From NCBI RefSeq assembly GCF_002303925.1, contig NZ_MRCS01000006.1, positions 1-64,000 on the forward strand: a stretch of DNA of 64,000 nt, written 5' to 3'. Every line of letters begins with the position of its first letter. Position 1 is the first letter of the stretch. Shown here piece after piece: positions 9,474 to 20,595 of this stretch. Both the position numbers and the translations under genes were made by a program. The stretch is from Pseudomonas sp. ACN8 (lineage in GTDB: Bacteria; Pseudomonadota; Gammaproteobacteria; Pseudomonadales; Pseudomonadaceae). The notes below the pieces were generated by a model. It saw only the letters and a program-made list of their open reading frames with translations, had not been told where the DNA came from and made no database searches.

Positions 9474-10880
<1,407 letters not shown>

Positions 10881-10907
10881 CCGCGACCCCCCGGTCATGC
10901 ATTTCAT

Positions 10908-11304
10908 CCATTCCTGATTGGCTTGATGGAAGGGTCTTACGAACCAACAGGATCGCTCGCAAAGACAGATGAAATGTTTGTTGTAGTTGTTTGCTGGTCA
11001 ATCTGTGCCATTTGCTCGGCAATTTCAACAGGTCCAATCGTGACCGGTCAGTTCTCGTCAGCGTAGCCTGATTTATTCTCGTCGGGCGGTTCACGAATCC
11101 TCAACGGATGTGGTTAGAATGCCCTTCGTCACGAGTATCCGGGGTTCGGCAGCGTCGCTTCGAAACTGCGAGAAACTGACCACTAAAACAAGAACGAAGA
11201 CGGGCAGCAAGACGATGGACGAGCGCCAGTAAACACTGACTCGAACCGTGTTCTCCCCGTCATGGCGTGAGGCTGCCGGGATGGCGGTGTCACCGTGGGA
11301 TACC
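10908..11304. promoter_or_regulatory. Divergent intergenic region between rmd and the PA5455-type operon
   Basis: About 400 bp separate the minus-strand A-band operon from the plus-strand accessory operon, so promoters for both should lie here. I could not identify convincing -35/-10 pairs or a clear operator. The only open frame (11091-11306, minus) looks spurious. Confidence 0.5.
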
Positions 11305-12882
11305 ATGAATTTTATTCTTTACTCCGACGTCAACGACAGCTCCATCAGCCAGAGTCTCGGCCGTCCCGAGTACAGTTACTACTTCGTGCTCAAGGCGTAT
11401 CGCCCTGTACTCGAAAGCCTTGGGCGAGTGCATGTGGTGTCCTCCACCGCCGAGGTCGATCCGCTCTACAAACAATTATTGGCCGCCGGCGAAGACAGTC
11501 TGTTCCTGTCGTTTACGCCGCCGCAGAAAACCCCGAACGACCTTGAGTGCCCGACGATCTGCGTGGTGGCCTGGGAGTTTGATTCGATTCCCGATGAACA
11601 ATGGGATAACGACCCGCGCCAGGACTGGACGCAAATGCTGGCGCGGCAGGGCCGGGTGATCACACTCTCCAGCCATACCGCCCGGGCGATTCGTCGGGCC
11701 ATGGGCGAAGACTTTCCGGTGTTGGTGTTGCCGACGCCGTTGTGGGAAAACTTCGCCGACATTCGTAGTCGCCACACCAGCGTCCCGATCAGCACCGGCT
11801 CGACCCTGGACATCAAGGGTTGCATCTTCGATACGCGCACCCTCGGGCTGAGCGCCGATGCACTGATTCCCGTCGTGCCGAGCGCCGAGGAACTGACGGC
11901 GCTCGAGGCCGAGCTGGAGGCATTGAAGCCACCGCCGCTGACGCTCAAGCGCCGCTTGGTGATTGCTCGCCATTACCTGCATATGTGGCGTCTGGACAAA
12001 GGTAAATCGCTGCCGGTCCCGGTTCATCGCACGCATTTTCTAAGCCAGTGGTACTGGGAAGGGATTCGCGACTTGTTGTCGCAAACCGCCCATGAACGTC
12101 TCGCTGACTGGTTGCCGGCCATCGCCGGCCCGCAGACGATTGCAGTACCCGAGCCAGACCCGCGACAGTGGCCGGACACCACCGCCCAGGTCGAAACACA
12201 GGTTGACGGTGTGGTGTACGTCACCGTGTTCAACCCGCGTGACGGTCGCAAAAACTGGCATCAGCTGATCACCGCATTCTGCTGGGCGTTCCGTGAAACG
12301 TCTGACGCGACACTGGTGCTGAAGATTACCCAAAGCGATCTGTCGTCCTACCACGACGAACTGATGACGTTGCTCGCGCAGCTTTCGCCGTTCGCCTGTC
12401 GGGTGGTGGTCATGCACGGCTACCTGGACGACCCGCAATACGCCCGTCTGTACGAAGCCGCCAGTTACTACGTCAATGCCTCGCGCTGCGAAGGGCTGTG
12501 CCTGCCGCTGATGGAGTTCATGGCCAGCGGCAAACCGGTGATTGCCCCGGATCACACGGCCATGGAGGACTACATCGATGAGCGTGTGGCGTTTGTGGTC
12601 ACGTCCAGCGAAGAGCTGACCATCTGGCCGCAGGACACTCGCATCATCTACCGCACCCTGCGTTACCGGCCGGATTGGGGTTCCCTGAAAACCGCTTACG
12701 AAAACAGCTACCGTCTGGCCAAGGAACAACCGCTGGAGTATCAGCGCATGTCCCTGGCCGCCGTCGAACGCATGCGTGATTACTGCGCATTCGCCCCGGT
12801 GCACAAACGCATGGCGGATTTTTTCGGGCTGGCGCCACAGGCTTTGCCGACAGCAACCGTGACGGATACCGCCTCATGCTGA
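11305..12882 (+). CDS. GT4-type glycosyltransferase, PA5455-like (common polysaccharide antigen accessory gene)
   Basis: I take the ATG at 11305 (MNFILYSDVNDSSISQSLG) because the paralogue immediately downstream begins in the same way; the frame is open to 11248. The 525-aa protein shows NPRDGRKNWHQLITAF near residue 310 and CEGLCLPLMEFMASGKPV near residue 395, the donor-site half of a GT-B fold. It is about 90 residues longer than the paralogue because of an insert in the middle (about residues 190-260). Position and order match PA5455, which I recall being implicated in common polysaccharide antigen synthesis; acceptor and donor are unknown. Confidence 0.8.
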   Translation: MNFILYSDVNDSSISQSLGRPEYSYYFVLKAYRPVLESLGRVHVVSSTAEVDPLYKQLLAAGEDSLFLSFTPPQKTPNDLECPTICVVAWEFDSIPDEQWDNDPRQDWTQMLARQGRVITLSSHTARAIRRAMGEDFPVLVLPTPLWENFADIRSRHTSVPISTGSTLDIKGCIFDTRTLGLSADALIPVVPSAEELTALEAELEALKPPPLTLKRRLVIARHYLHMWRLDKGKSLPVPVHRTHFLSQWYWEGIRDLLSQTAHERLADWLPAIAGPQTIAVPEPDPRQWPDTTAQVETQVDGVVYVTVFNPRDGRKNWHQLITAFCWAFRETSDATLVLKITQSDLSSYHDELMTLLAQLSPFACRVVVMHGYLDDPQYARLYEAASYYVNASRCEGLCLPLMEFMASGKPVIAPDHTAMEDYIDERVAFVVTSSEELTIWPQDTRIIYRTLRYRPDWGSLKTAYENSYRLAKEQPLEYQRMSLAAVERMRDYCAFAPVHKRMADFFGLAPQALPTATVTDTASC

Positions 12883-14171
12883 TCATCATTCATTCGGAAA
12901 CCAACCAGCACACCATTGCCCGGAACCTTGGCCGCTCGGAGTACAGCTATTACTTCGTGCTCAAGGAGTACCGACCCGTGCTGGAGCGGCTGGGGCGAGT
13001 GGTAGAAGTCAGCGACCCGCAGACCGAAGTCGATGCCTTGTACCTGGACTGTTTATCCCGTGGCGAAGCGTGCGTGTTCCTGTCGTTCTCACCACCTCAT
13101 CGCACGCCGGTCAATTTCACCTGCCCGACGCTGCCGGTGTTCGCGTGGGAATTCAGCACTATCCCCAACGAACCCTTTGCCGGTGATCCGCTCAATGACT
13201 GGCGCACGGTATTGCAGGCAGCGGGTGCGGCGATTACACATTCCAGCTACACCGTGAGTGCGGTGCGCGAGGCGATGGGCGCCGACTATCCGGTCATCGC
13301 GGTACCGGCCCCGGTGTGGGACCGCTTTTGCCAACGCGGCGCCCACTTGCAACGTCAGCCCTTGGCCAGTCAGGTGCGGTTGACGCTCAAGGGGTTGCTG
13401 GCCGACAGCCGCGAACTCGACTTGCGTGCCTTCGGCCCCGTGGCCACTCGCCAAGGTGCGGGTATTGATTTCGAGGCCCCGCCGAGTGAGCACGAGTTGG
13501 TCCTCGACGGCGTGATTTATACCTCGGTGTTCAACCCCGGTGACGGGCGCAAGAACTGGGAAGACATGCTCAGTGCCTTTTGCGTGACGTTTCGCGAGGT
13601 GGACGACGCAACGCTGGTGCTCAAGTTGACGCACCACGATGCCGAGCAAGCGCTGACCGACATCCTTCACCACTTGTACAAAAACCAGTCTTACCGCTGC
13701 CGGGTCGTATTGATTTACGGCTATCTGGCTGACGCGGACTATGAGCAGCTGGTGCAAGCCACAAGTTATGTGGTCAACACATCCTATGGCGAAGGCCAAT
13801 GTCTTCCGCTGATGGAGTTCATGTCCTGTGGCAAACCGGCGGTGGCGCCACGGACCACGGCGATGATCGATTATCTGGATGCCGATAATGCATTCCTGAT
13901 TGACTCCACCGATGAGCTGACGGCCTGGCCACATGACCCGCGCAGGGCGTTTCGTACCTTGCGCTACGTCACCAATTGGGCGTCGTTGTGCAGGGCTTAC
14001 CAATCAAGCTATGACGTGGCCAAGGGTGATCCCGGGCGTTATGCACAGATGTCCGTGCACGCAGTGGCCAGCCTCAGGAAGTTCTGCAGCCAGGCCACAG
14101 CCGAGCAGCGGCTTGGCGTATTTTTTGAGCGTTTGTTCGAAAACCGTGTCGTGGAAACCCCTGAGGCATGA
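12876..14171 (+). CDS. GT4-type glycosyltransferase, PA5456-like
   Basis: This 431-aa protein is clearly paralogous to its upstream neighbour: both share LGR.EYSYYFVLK.YRPVLE near the N-terminus, FNP.DGRKNW, and GxCLPLMEFM.CGKP near the C-terminus. The start overlaps the preceding stop by 7 bp (ATGCTGA), and the stop overlaps the next start (ATGA), so it is translated from one operon mRNA. It probably acts in the cytoplasm on the A-band chain, perhaps adding terminal residues. Confidence 0.82.
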   Translation: MLIIIHSETNQHTIARNLGRSEYSYYFVLKEYRPVLERLGRVVEVSDPQTEVDALYLDCLSRGEACVFLSFSPPHRTPVNFTCPTLPVFAWEFSTIPNEPFAGDPLNDWRTVLQAAGAAITHSSYTVSAVREAMGADYPVIAVPAPVWDRFCQRGAHLQRQPLASQVRLTLKGLLADSRELDLRAFGPVATRQGAGIDFEAPPSEHELVLDGVIYTSVFNPGDGRKNWEDMLSAFCVTFREVDDATLVLKLTHHDAEQALTDILHHLYKNQSYRCRVVLIYGYLADADYEQLVQATSYVVNTSYGEGQCLPLMEFMSCGKPAVAPRTTAMIDYLDADNAFLIDSTDELTAWPHDPRRAFRTLRYVTNWASLCRAYQSSYDVAKGDPGRYAQMSVHAVASLRKFCSQATAEQRLGVFFERLFENRVVETPEA

Positions 14172-15052
14172 TTCGCGCATTGGTCAGACGTTTCTTTCCA
14201 GAGACGAAACCCGAGCCCCGGCCCGCGCCGTCGCCGGTCGAGCAATCCCGTGTGTCGCCAAGAGACGTGGGCTTGCACGATGCAATGCATGACGGCTGGT
14301 TTTGCGGCGACAGCGGCGAATTGCTCAAGGGGTTTGCCATTACCGCCGACGACACCTTGCTGGATGTCGGCTGCGGCGAAGGGGTGGCGACCTTGTTCGC
14401 GGTCCGCCAGGGCGCGTCGGTGATTTTCACCGACAGTGAACACGACAAGGTCCGCGAGCTTGCCCGGCAAGTGGCGGCGCAATCGGACAAACCGAACCTG
14501 GGGCTGGTCAGCAACAGTTTGCCGCTGCCATTGGCCGACGGGTGCGCCAGCAAAGTCGTGTGCATGGAAGTGCTGGAACACATCGATCAGCCAGAGCCCT
14601 TCATGGCCGAACTGGTGCGCATGGGCCGCCCCGGCGCGCTGTACCTGCTGAGCGTGCCGTCCCCGGTGGGCGAGCATCTGCAGAAAGGCATCGCCCCGGC
14701 CAGCTATTTTCAATCGCCCAATCACGTGCAGATTTTCAGCCCCGAGCGATTCGCCGCGCTGGTGGAAGACGCGGGCCTGGTCATCGAGCATCGCCAGGCC
14801 ACCGGGTTTTTCTGGGTCATGGGCATGATTTTTTTCTGGGCCAGCGAGCGGGCTGCCGGGCGTGAATTGGGTGGCGCGGTTCGCGACCGGATTCAGGCGC
14901 CGTATCCGCCGCTGATGGAGAGCTGGGCGAAAACCTGGCAGGACTTGCTGGCCCAGCCTGACGGGTTGGCGATCAAGCAGATGCTGGACCGGTTCATGCC
15001 CAAGAGCCAGGTGATCATTGCCCGCAAACCCCATGTCCAGGAGGGCGCATGA
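14168..15052 (+). CDS. SAM-dependent methyltransferase, PA5457-like
   Basis: This 294-aa class I methyltransferase has motif I LLDVGCGEG (about residues 62-70), an acidic residue ending the second strand (FTDSEHD), and the EVLEHIDQPEPF motif near residue 136, as in methyltransferase family 11. It is related to the last gene of the operon (16200-17033), with the same GLHDAM, PxPxA and ARKP-ending features. In this context a role in O-methylating polysaccharide ends is plausible. It overlaps both neighbours by 4 bp. Confidence 0.82.
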   Translation: MIRALVRRFFPETKPEPRPAPSPVEQSRVSPRDVGLHDAMHDGWFCGDSGELLKGFAITADDTLLDVGCGEGVATLFAVRQGASVIFTDSEHDKVRELARQVAAQSDKPNLGLVSNSLPLPLADGCASKVVCMEVLEHIDQPEPFMAELVRMGRPGALYLLSVPSPVGEHLQKGIAPASYFQSPNHVQIFSPERFAALVEDAGLVIEHRQATGFFWVMGMIFFWASERAAGRELGGAVRDRIQAPYPPLMESWAKTWQDLLAQPDGLAIKQMLDRFMPKSQVIIARKPHVQEGA

Positions 15053-16206
15053 GCAACGAAAAACGGATCATGGACATCGAGTTGCTGCGCGGCATTGCGG
15101 TGCTTGGCGTGCTGTTTCATCACCTGCAGGACAGCCTGTTCGCGGCGGCCGTGCCGTTGCTGCAGGCCATCACGCTGTACAGCCAGCCGTGGTGGGGCGT
15201 GGATCTGTTTTTCGCGATCTCGGGTTTCGTCATTGCCCGCAGCCTGATCCCGGCCTTGCGCCGCTGCACAACTCGCCAGGAATACTGGCAACAGACGCGC
15301 AATTTCTGGTTGCGCCGGGCCTTTCGTTTGCTGCCGTCGGCCTGGCTGTGGCTGGCGCTGATGTTGTTGGCGTGTCTTTTTCTCAACCGCTCCGGCGCGT
15401 TCGGCACCCTGCACGCGAACCTTCAGGCGACACTGGCCGGCGTTGCGCAGTACGCCAATTTCCGCTTTGCCGACAGTTTTTATCATTACGAATATGGCAC
15501 CAGTTTCGTGTACTGGAGCCTGTCGCTGGAGGAGCAGTTCTACCTGCTGTTCCCGCTGATGATCGTGCTGTTTCGCAAGCACCTGGTGTGGGCGTTGCTG
15601 GCGCTGGTGGCGGTGCAATTGTTCACCTTGCGCACGCCGATCCTGATGGTGGTGCGTACCGACGCGCTGGCCCTTGGCGTGCTGTTGGCGATGTGGAGTA
15701 CGCAACCGTCGTACCTGCGCTGGGAGCCAAAATTCCTGCGTCGTCCATGGGCGGGTGTTGCCGCACTGATCGCGGTATCGCTGCTGCTCAGCTTCATGGC
15801 AACGGATCGTTTCACCTTCACGTCTTACCGGATCGGCGTGATTGCGCTGTTGTGTGCGCTGCTGGTGTGGATCGCTTCTTACAACCGAGATTACCTGTTG
15901 CCGCGCGGAGTGTTCAAAAACCTGATGACCTGGGTCGGCAGCCGTTCCTACGGGATTTACCTGATCCACATCCCGGCCTACTTGCTGGTTCGTGAGTTCA
16001 TTTTCCGTTTACAGGCTGCCGGGCTCCCCAGTCCGGCTGGCCATCCGATTCTGATGTTGCTGATGGCTGGCGGCCTGATCGTGCTGCTGAGCGAACTCAA
16101 CTATCGCTTCATTGAAATGCCCCTGCGCAACCGCGGCGCCTCGCTGGTCAAACGCCTGGGCACCTCCCGAACAGCCATCCCATCCTCTGGAGCCACCTCA
16201 TGCTGA
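15049..16206 (+). CDS. Membrane acyltransferase (OafA/YrhL, acyltransferase 3 family), PA5458-like
   Basis: This 385-aa polytopic membrane protein has about ten hydrophobic segments. The N-terminal motif ELLRGIAVLGVLFHHL carries the conserved Arg and His-His, and FFAISGFVIARSL and YWSLSLEEQFYLLFP are family hallmarks. Such proteins O-acetylate or O-acylate envelope polysaccharides. It lies between two paralogous methyltransferases, so the operon appears dedicated to decorating the polysaccharide. Confidence 0.88.
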   Translation: MSNEKRIMDIELLRGIAVLGVLFHHLQDSLFAAAVPLLQAITLYSQPWWGVDLFFAISGFVIARSLIPALRRCTTRQEYWQQTRNFWLRRAFRLLPSAWLWLALMLLACLFLNRSGAFGTLHANLQATLAGVAQYANFRFADSFYHYEYGTSFVYWSLSLEEQFYLLFPLMIVLFRKHLVWALLALVAVQLFTLRTPILMVVRTDALALGVLLAMWSTQPSYLRWEPKFLRRPWAGVAALIAVSLLLSFMATDRFTFTSYRIGVIALLCALLVWIASYNRDYLLPRGVFKNLMTWVGSRSYGIYLIHIPAYLLVREFIFRLQAAGLPSPAGHPILMLLMAGGLIVLLSELNYRFIEMPLRNRGASLVKRLGTSRTAIPSSGATSC

Positions 16207-17033
16207 GCCTTTTGAAGAAACTCACGGCGGGCACGCCCGCGCCTGTGCAGGCAGAGACACCGCCCGCGGCGCCAGTGGCGGAGAAAGTCGACCCCTACAT
16301 GCTCGGTCTGCACGACGCGATGCTCAGCGGCTGGTTCAATCAGCAGACCGGCGAACTGTTCACCGGCTTCCCGGTGACCCCCGAGGACACGCTGCTGGAT
16401 GTCGGCTGCGGCGACGGCGGCAACGTGCATTTCTGCGGGATGCGCGGGGCGAAGATCATCATCGCCGATATCGACGCGGCCAAGGTCGAGGCGACACGCC
16501 AGCGCCTGGGCGATACACCGGCCCGCGACGTCGAATGCCATGTCACCGACTGCAACCCGCTGCCGATTGCCGATGGGACGGCCACCCGGGTGGTGTCGAC
16601 CGAAGTCATCGAGCACGTGGACGATCCGGCCCAATTCCTCGCTGAACTGGTGCGTGTGGGCAAACCGGGCGCGTTGTACCTGCTGAGCGTCCCGCACCCC
16701 AGCTCCGAAGACCTGCAGAAAGATATCGCGGCGGCCGAGTATTTCCAGAAGCCCAACCACATTCGCATCATCAGCGAAGAACAGTTCAAGGCCATGGTCA
16801 GCGATGCCGGCCTGGAAGTGATCAGCCACAGCCAGTACGGATTCTACTGGTCGATGTGGATGCTGTTGTTCTGGGAAGCCAAGGTCGATTTCAGCAACCC
16901 GGACCATCCGTTGCTCAACCACTGGGCGGACACCTGGCAGGCGATCCTGGCTTCGCCACGGGGTACGCAGATCAAGCAGGCGCTGGATGCGGTGGTGGCG
17001 AAAAGCCAGGTGATCATTGCGCGTAAGCCCTGA
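16200..17033 (+). CDS. SAM-dependent methyltransferase, PA5459-like
   Basis: This 277-aa class I methyltransferase has motif I LLDVGCGDG (about residues 64-72), the acidic IIADIDAAK, and EVIEHVDDPAQF near residue 137. It is a paralogue of the gene at 14168, the two bracketing the acyltransferase. Its start overlaps the acyltransferase stop by 7 bp. It is the last gene of the plus-strand operon; the next gene is convergent. Confidence 0.82.
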   Translation: MLSLLKKLTAGTPAPVQAETPPAAPVAEKVDPYMLGLHDAMLSGWFNQQTGELFTGFPVTPEDTLLDVGCGDGGNVHFCGMRGAKIIIADIDAAKVEATRQRLGDTPARDVECHVTDCNPLPIADGTATRVVSTEVIEHVDDPAQFLAELVRVGKPGALYLLSVPHPSSEDLQKDIAAAEYFQKPNHIRIISEEQFKAMVSDAGLEVISHSQYGFYWSMWMLLFWEAKVDFSNPDHPLLNHWADTWQAILASPRGTQIKQALDAVVAKSQVIIARKP

Positions 17034-17057
17034 TCGGCATTAGGGCTACCCACATGC

Positions 17058-18605
17058 TCATGCATGATCCAGCGTCGCAGACAGGTTCGGCGATCGGGTA
17101 CTGATGCCCATGAAGCGCCGCACGCGTTCCCCTTCGGCATCGCATCGTATGGTTTGCGGTGCGGCATCCAATTGGATGTTACCGTTTTCCATGAATACGA
17201 CCCGGTCGGATATCGACATGGCAAAGTCCATTTCGTGGGTCACGATCAGCATGGTCATGCCTTCTTTGGCCAGGTCGCGGATCACGTTCAGCACGTCGTT
17301 GACCAGTTCCGGGTCGAGGGCCGAGGTCGGCTCATCGAACAGCATGATCTGCGGCTCCATCGCCAGGGCTCGAGCGATCGCCACGCGCTGTTGCTGCCCG
17401 CCGGAGAGCTGGTGCGGGTACTTGTGGGCATGGGCCAGCAAGCCGACCTTGTCCAGTAGCGCGTAGGCACGATGTTCACTCAGCTCGCCCGGCTGACCGT
17501 GGTAACGGGGCGCCAGGGTGACGTTGTCGAGAATGGTGCGGTGCGGGAACAGGTTGAAGCTCTGGAACACCATGCCGATGTGCCGCACGCCTTTGCGCAG
17601 GCGGGCGCCGTTGGGTTTGTCCGACGCTTCGATGAATTTTTCGCCGAACAACAGAATGTCGCCGGTATCGATGGTTTCCAGGCCGTTGACCGTGCGGATC
17701 AGAGACGTTTTGCCGGAGCCGGATGGCCCGATGATCGAGACCACCTGGCCGTATTCGACATTCAGGTCGATACCCATCAGTACCTGGTGGGTGCCATAGC
17801 TCTTCTGGATGTTCTTCAGTTGCAGGATGGGCGTCGCGTTATTGCCAGCGGCTTTGCGCGCAATGTCGGGCAAGGCTTCGGCGCTGGCCTTGAAACTGGC
17901 GATGGTGGCCGCGTCGAGTGTGTGCGGCTTGCGGAAGTTCAGGTCCAGGTAGCGCTCCAGACGCTGCAGGAAATAGCCGAACACGGTGACGATCAACACG
18001 TAATAGACGCCTACCGCGGCCAGGGTTTCCATGACCAGGAAGTTGGTGGCATAGAGGCGTTGGCCGACGGTGAGGATTTCGGTCAGGGAGATGACCGAGA
18101 CCAGCGAGGTTAGCTTGACCACCGTGATGTATTCATTAATCAGCGTGGGCAGCGAAATACGGAAGGCCTGGGGGATCACGATCAGGCGTTGCATGCCGAA
18201 CAGGCCGACACCCAGAGCGCGCCCGGCTTCCTTCTGGCCCTTGGCCACGGAGATCAGGCCGCCACGATGGATTTCCGCCATGTACGCCGCTTCCGTAACC
18301 ACCAGGGCCAGCAACCCTGCGTAGAAGGGGTTGGACAGAATCGGTCCGCTACCGGGAAACAATTGCGGCAGGTTGTAGACGAAGACCACCAGCACCAGCA
18401 ACGGGATGCTGCGGAAGAACCAGATGTAGACCGCTGCGGGAATGCGCAGCAAGGGCGATTGGGACAGCTTGGCCGAGGCCAGGACAAAACCCAGCAGCAT
18501 GCCGATGAACCAGGCCAAAGCACTGAGCTGGACCACCGTGACGCAGGCCTTCCAGAAGTCCGGCAGGGAGAACAGGGATAAGAAATACGACCAATCGAAT
18601 TGCAT
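17058..18605 (-). CDS. Polar amino acid ABC transporter, fused permease and ATP-binding protein
   Basis: This 515-aa protein joins two usually separate subunits. Residues about 1-235 are a HisM/GlnP-type permease with the EAAYMAEIHRGGL coupling loop. Residues about 265-510 are a GlnQ-type ATPase (Walker A GPSGSGKTS near 292-302, signature LSGGQQQRVAIARAL, Walker B IMLFDEPTSALDPE). Only one permease domain is present, so a homodimer would form the channel. It lies downstream of the matching binding protein (18670-19464), which presumably delivers the ligand. Confidence 0.92.
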   Translation of the reverse strand: MQFDWSYFLSLFSLPDFWKACVTVVQLSALAWFIGMLLGFVLASAKLSQSPLLRIPAAVYIWFFRSIPLLVLVVFVYNLPQLFPGSGPILSNPFYAGLLALVVTEAAYMAEIHRGGLISVAKGQKEAGRALGVGLFGMQRLIVIPQAFRISLPTLINEYITVVKLTSLVSVISLTEILTVGQRLYATNFLVMETLAAVGVYYVLIVTVFGYFLQRLERYLDLNFRKPHTLDAATIASFKASAEALPDIARKAAGNNATPILQLKNIQKSYGTHQVLMGIDLNVEYGQVVSIIGPSGSGKTSLIRTVNGLETIDTGDILLFGEKFIEASDKPNGARLRKGVRHIGMVFQSFNLFPHRTILDNVTLAPRYHGQPGELSEHRAYALLDKVGLLAHAHKYPHQLSGGQQQRVAIARALAMEPQIMLFDEPTSALDPELVNDVLNVIRDLAKEGMTMLIVTHEMDFAMSISDRVVFMENGNIQLDAAPQTIRCDAEGERVRRFMGISTRSPNLSATLDHA

Positions 18606-18618
18606 GGGGCACCTCGAT

Positions 18619-18644
18619 CTGCCGCCCCGGTGCAGGGGAGGCAG
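18619..18644 (-). promoter_or_regulatory. Intercistronic hairpin between binding-protein and transporter genes
   Basis: A 10-bp stem with one mismatch (CTGCCGCCCC / GGGGAGGCAG) closes a 6-nt loop and lacks a T-run. It follows the binding-protein gene, the usual place for a stem that protects the upstream, highly expressed segment of a transporter mRNA. Confidence 0.5.
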
Positions 18645-18669
18645 ATGACCAGACTACAAGGACAGGTTC

Positions 18670-19464
18670 TTAGTTGGCAGTCGGATCTTCCAGGCCATAT
18701 TTCTGGAGAATTGCCGCGTATTCACCGCTCTTTTTGCTCTCCTCGAAGGCCTTTTGCACGGCCTGGAAAGTTTCGTCGTTACCTTTCTTGACGAAGATGC
18801 CCAGGGTTTGCTGATAAATCGGATGCTCAGTGGTGATCACGACCCGGCCGTTGGTCTTTTCCGCGATCATTTTTGCCGCGCCAGCGATTTCGACCTGGGC
18901 CTGGATGTTTTTGGACAGCAGGGCCTGCGTCACTTCGGGCGCCGAAGGGTACTCGCTGACGGTGATCGCGCCTTTGTTGTTCGGCACGCAGTAATCATCG
19001 GAGAGCTTCTTGAATTCCTTGACCCAGGTGGTGCCCTGTTCCAGGCCAAGTTTCAGACCGCACAGGTCTTCAGGCTTTTTCGCATTGATCTCGCTGCCCT
19101 TGGGCACCATGACCGCGGCGCCGGTATTGGCATAGGCGATGGTCTGGGCCTGGGTCTGGCGCTCCGGTGTGATGTACATGCCGGAAATGATCGCGTCGTA
19201 CTTGCCGGAGTTCAGGCCCAGGATCAGGCTCGGGAACTTGGTATCGACGAACTCCACCTTGGCGTTCATGTGTTTGGCCAGTGACGTTGCCAGCTCGGGG
19301 TCCGAACCCACTACGTTTTTGTCCTTGTCATAGGACTCGAAGGGCGGGTAGGTGATCTCCATGCCGACCTTTAACGTGTCTGCCGCGGCCATGCTCACCG
19401 AGGCACCGAACATACCGGCTGCCAATACAGCCAGGCTCAAAAGGTTTTTCTTGTTGTTTTTCAT
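18670..19464 (-). CDS. Periplasmic amino-acid-type substrate-binding protein
   Basis: This 264-aa solute-binding protein (family 3) has a clear signal peptide (MKNNKKNLLSLAVLAAGMFG.. with cleavage near AMAAA-D, about residue 28). The mature part has the typical DTLKVGMEITYPPFESYD opening and the YDAIISGMYITPERQTQ segment of the ligand cleft. The specific ligand cannot be read from sequence. The operon partners (oxygenase and TIM-barrel protein) suggest an unusual amino acid or small amine rather than a standard nutrient. Confidence 0.92.
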   Translation of the reverse strand: MKNNKKNLLSLAVLAAGMFGASVSMAAADTLKVGMEITYPPFESYDKDKNVVGSDPELATSLAKHMNAKVEFVDTKFPSLILGLNSGKYDAIISGMYITPERQTQAQTIAYANTGAAVMVPKGSEINAKKPEDLCGLKLGLEQGTTWVKEFKKLSDDYCVPNNKGAITVSEYPSAPEVTQALLSKNIQAQVEIAGAAKMIAEKTNGRVVITTEHPIYQQTLGIFVKKGNDETFQAVQKAFEESKKSGEYAAILQKYGLEDPTAN

Positions 19465-19510
19465 GATGTGCTGACTCCGGCGCAGGTAGGGGTTTAGCTG
19501 AAAACTTCAA

Positions 19511-20581
19511 TCAGGACGGTTGAGCCTGATTTTTCAAATGTCCGAAACTGGCGGGCTTGCGTGCCTTGCCTGGCAGTTGAACGTCCCCGTTGGCCACCCT
19601 CTGGCGCAGATACTGATAGGTCTGCAACGCCTGGCCATACATGTGTTCGCCGATGGTGATTTCTTCGTAGTCGTTGCCTGCCTGGGCGAACCCGGGCAGC
19701 GGCTTGATCTGGGTGTGGTAGTCGCAGGCATAAAACAGTGGGAAGGAGTAACGCTCCTCCTTCACGCTGCGTACCCGGTGCGCGGTGGCAACGAAAGCGC
19801 CTGCCGTCATCACTTCCAGCATGTCGCCGATGTTGACGACAAAGGCATCGGCCATCGGTGGTGCATCGATCCATTGGCCACGATCGTTCATAACCTCTAG
19901 GCCCGGTTTGTCGGCCAAAAGGATGGTGAAGCACTCGTAGTCAGTATGGGCGCCAAGACCCGGTGCGTCATGGGCTGCACCGTCGAAGGGATAGTGGATC
20001 AGACGCAGCTTGGACGGCGGACGGGTCACCAGGCTGTCGAAATAGTTTTCTTCCAGGCCCAGGGTCAGGGCGAAGCCGCCGAACAGGCGCCGGCCCAAGG
20101 CGAAGATGGCTTCATAGTAGGCCTGCACCGAGGCCTTGAAACCTTGCAGCTGCGGCCAGTCGTTGGGCCCCAGCAACGGGGTGTTGGCCAGCACCAGCGG
20201 GTCATCGGCCGGGACTTCGAAGCCGACGTCGAAGGCTTCCTTGTGGTCCGGCTTGCCCTTGGAGTAGACCTCCTCGCCTTCGGGCACAAAGCCCTTGTGG
20301 GTTTGCGAGGTGCCAATGTAGTGGCGCATCTTGGCGTCCAGGGGCTGGTCGAAAAAGTCCTTGGCAGCCTTGCGCAGGTTGGCGATCAGTTGCGGGTCGA
20401 TACCGTGATCGGTGATGTAGAGGAACCCGACCTCGCTGGCGGCGCGCCCCAATTGTTCGGCGACGGCCAGGCGGTGTTCCAGTTCAAAGCTGAACAGACC
20501 GGCGATGTTGACCACCGGGATGCTATTGAAGTTGGCTTTGTGTGTGTCAGTGCTTGCGCTGTTGTTTTTGTTGTCAGGCAT
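19511..20581 (-). CDS. Isopenicillin-N-synthase-like non-heme Fe(II) oxygenase
   Basis: This 356-aa cytosolic protein has an N-terminal DIOX_N-type domain ([10 protein letters not shown], about residues 21-30) and a jelly-roll 2OG-Fe(II) domain. Iron ligands are visible as HTD in [11 protein letters not shown] and the distal His in VATAHRVRS. The following R-x-S in [11 protein letters not shown] is the usual 2-oxoglutarate-binding pair. The substrate is unknown. It sits between a TIM-barrel epimerase-like gene and an ABC uptake system on one strand, suggesting oxidation of the imported compound. Confidence 0.88.
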   Translation of the reverse strand: MPDNKNNSASTDTHKANFNSIPVVNIAGLFSFELEHRLAVAEQLGRAASEVGFLYITDHGIDPQLIANLRKAAKDFFDQPLDAKMRHYIGTSQTHKGFVPEGEEVYSKGKPDHKEAFDVGFEVPADDPLVLANTPLLGPNDWPQLQGFKASVQAYYEAIFALGRRLFGGFALTLGLEENYFDSLVTRPPSKLRLIHYPFDGAAHDAPGLGAHTDYECFTILLADKPGLEVMNDRGQWIDAPPMADAFVVNIGDMLEVMTAGAFVATAHRVRSVKEERYSFPLFYACDYHTQIKPLPGFAQAGNDYEEITIGEHMYGQALQTYQYLRQRVANGDVQLPGKARKPASFGHLKNQAQPS

Positions 20582-20595
20582 GACGCATCGGCTCC

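Noticed and set aside
11091..11306. Minus-strand 71-codon frame with a hydrophobic stretch in the A-band divergent region
   Set aside because: No ribosome-binding site, no family resemblance, and it overlaps the start of the PA5455-like gene; a chance frame is more likely.
17026..17047. AGCCCT/AGGGCT inverted repeat at the end of the last polysaccharide methyltransferase gene
   Set aside because: The stem is short, the loop is long, and no T-run follows, so I do not call it a terminator.
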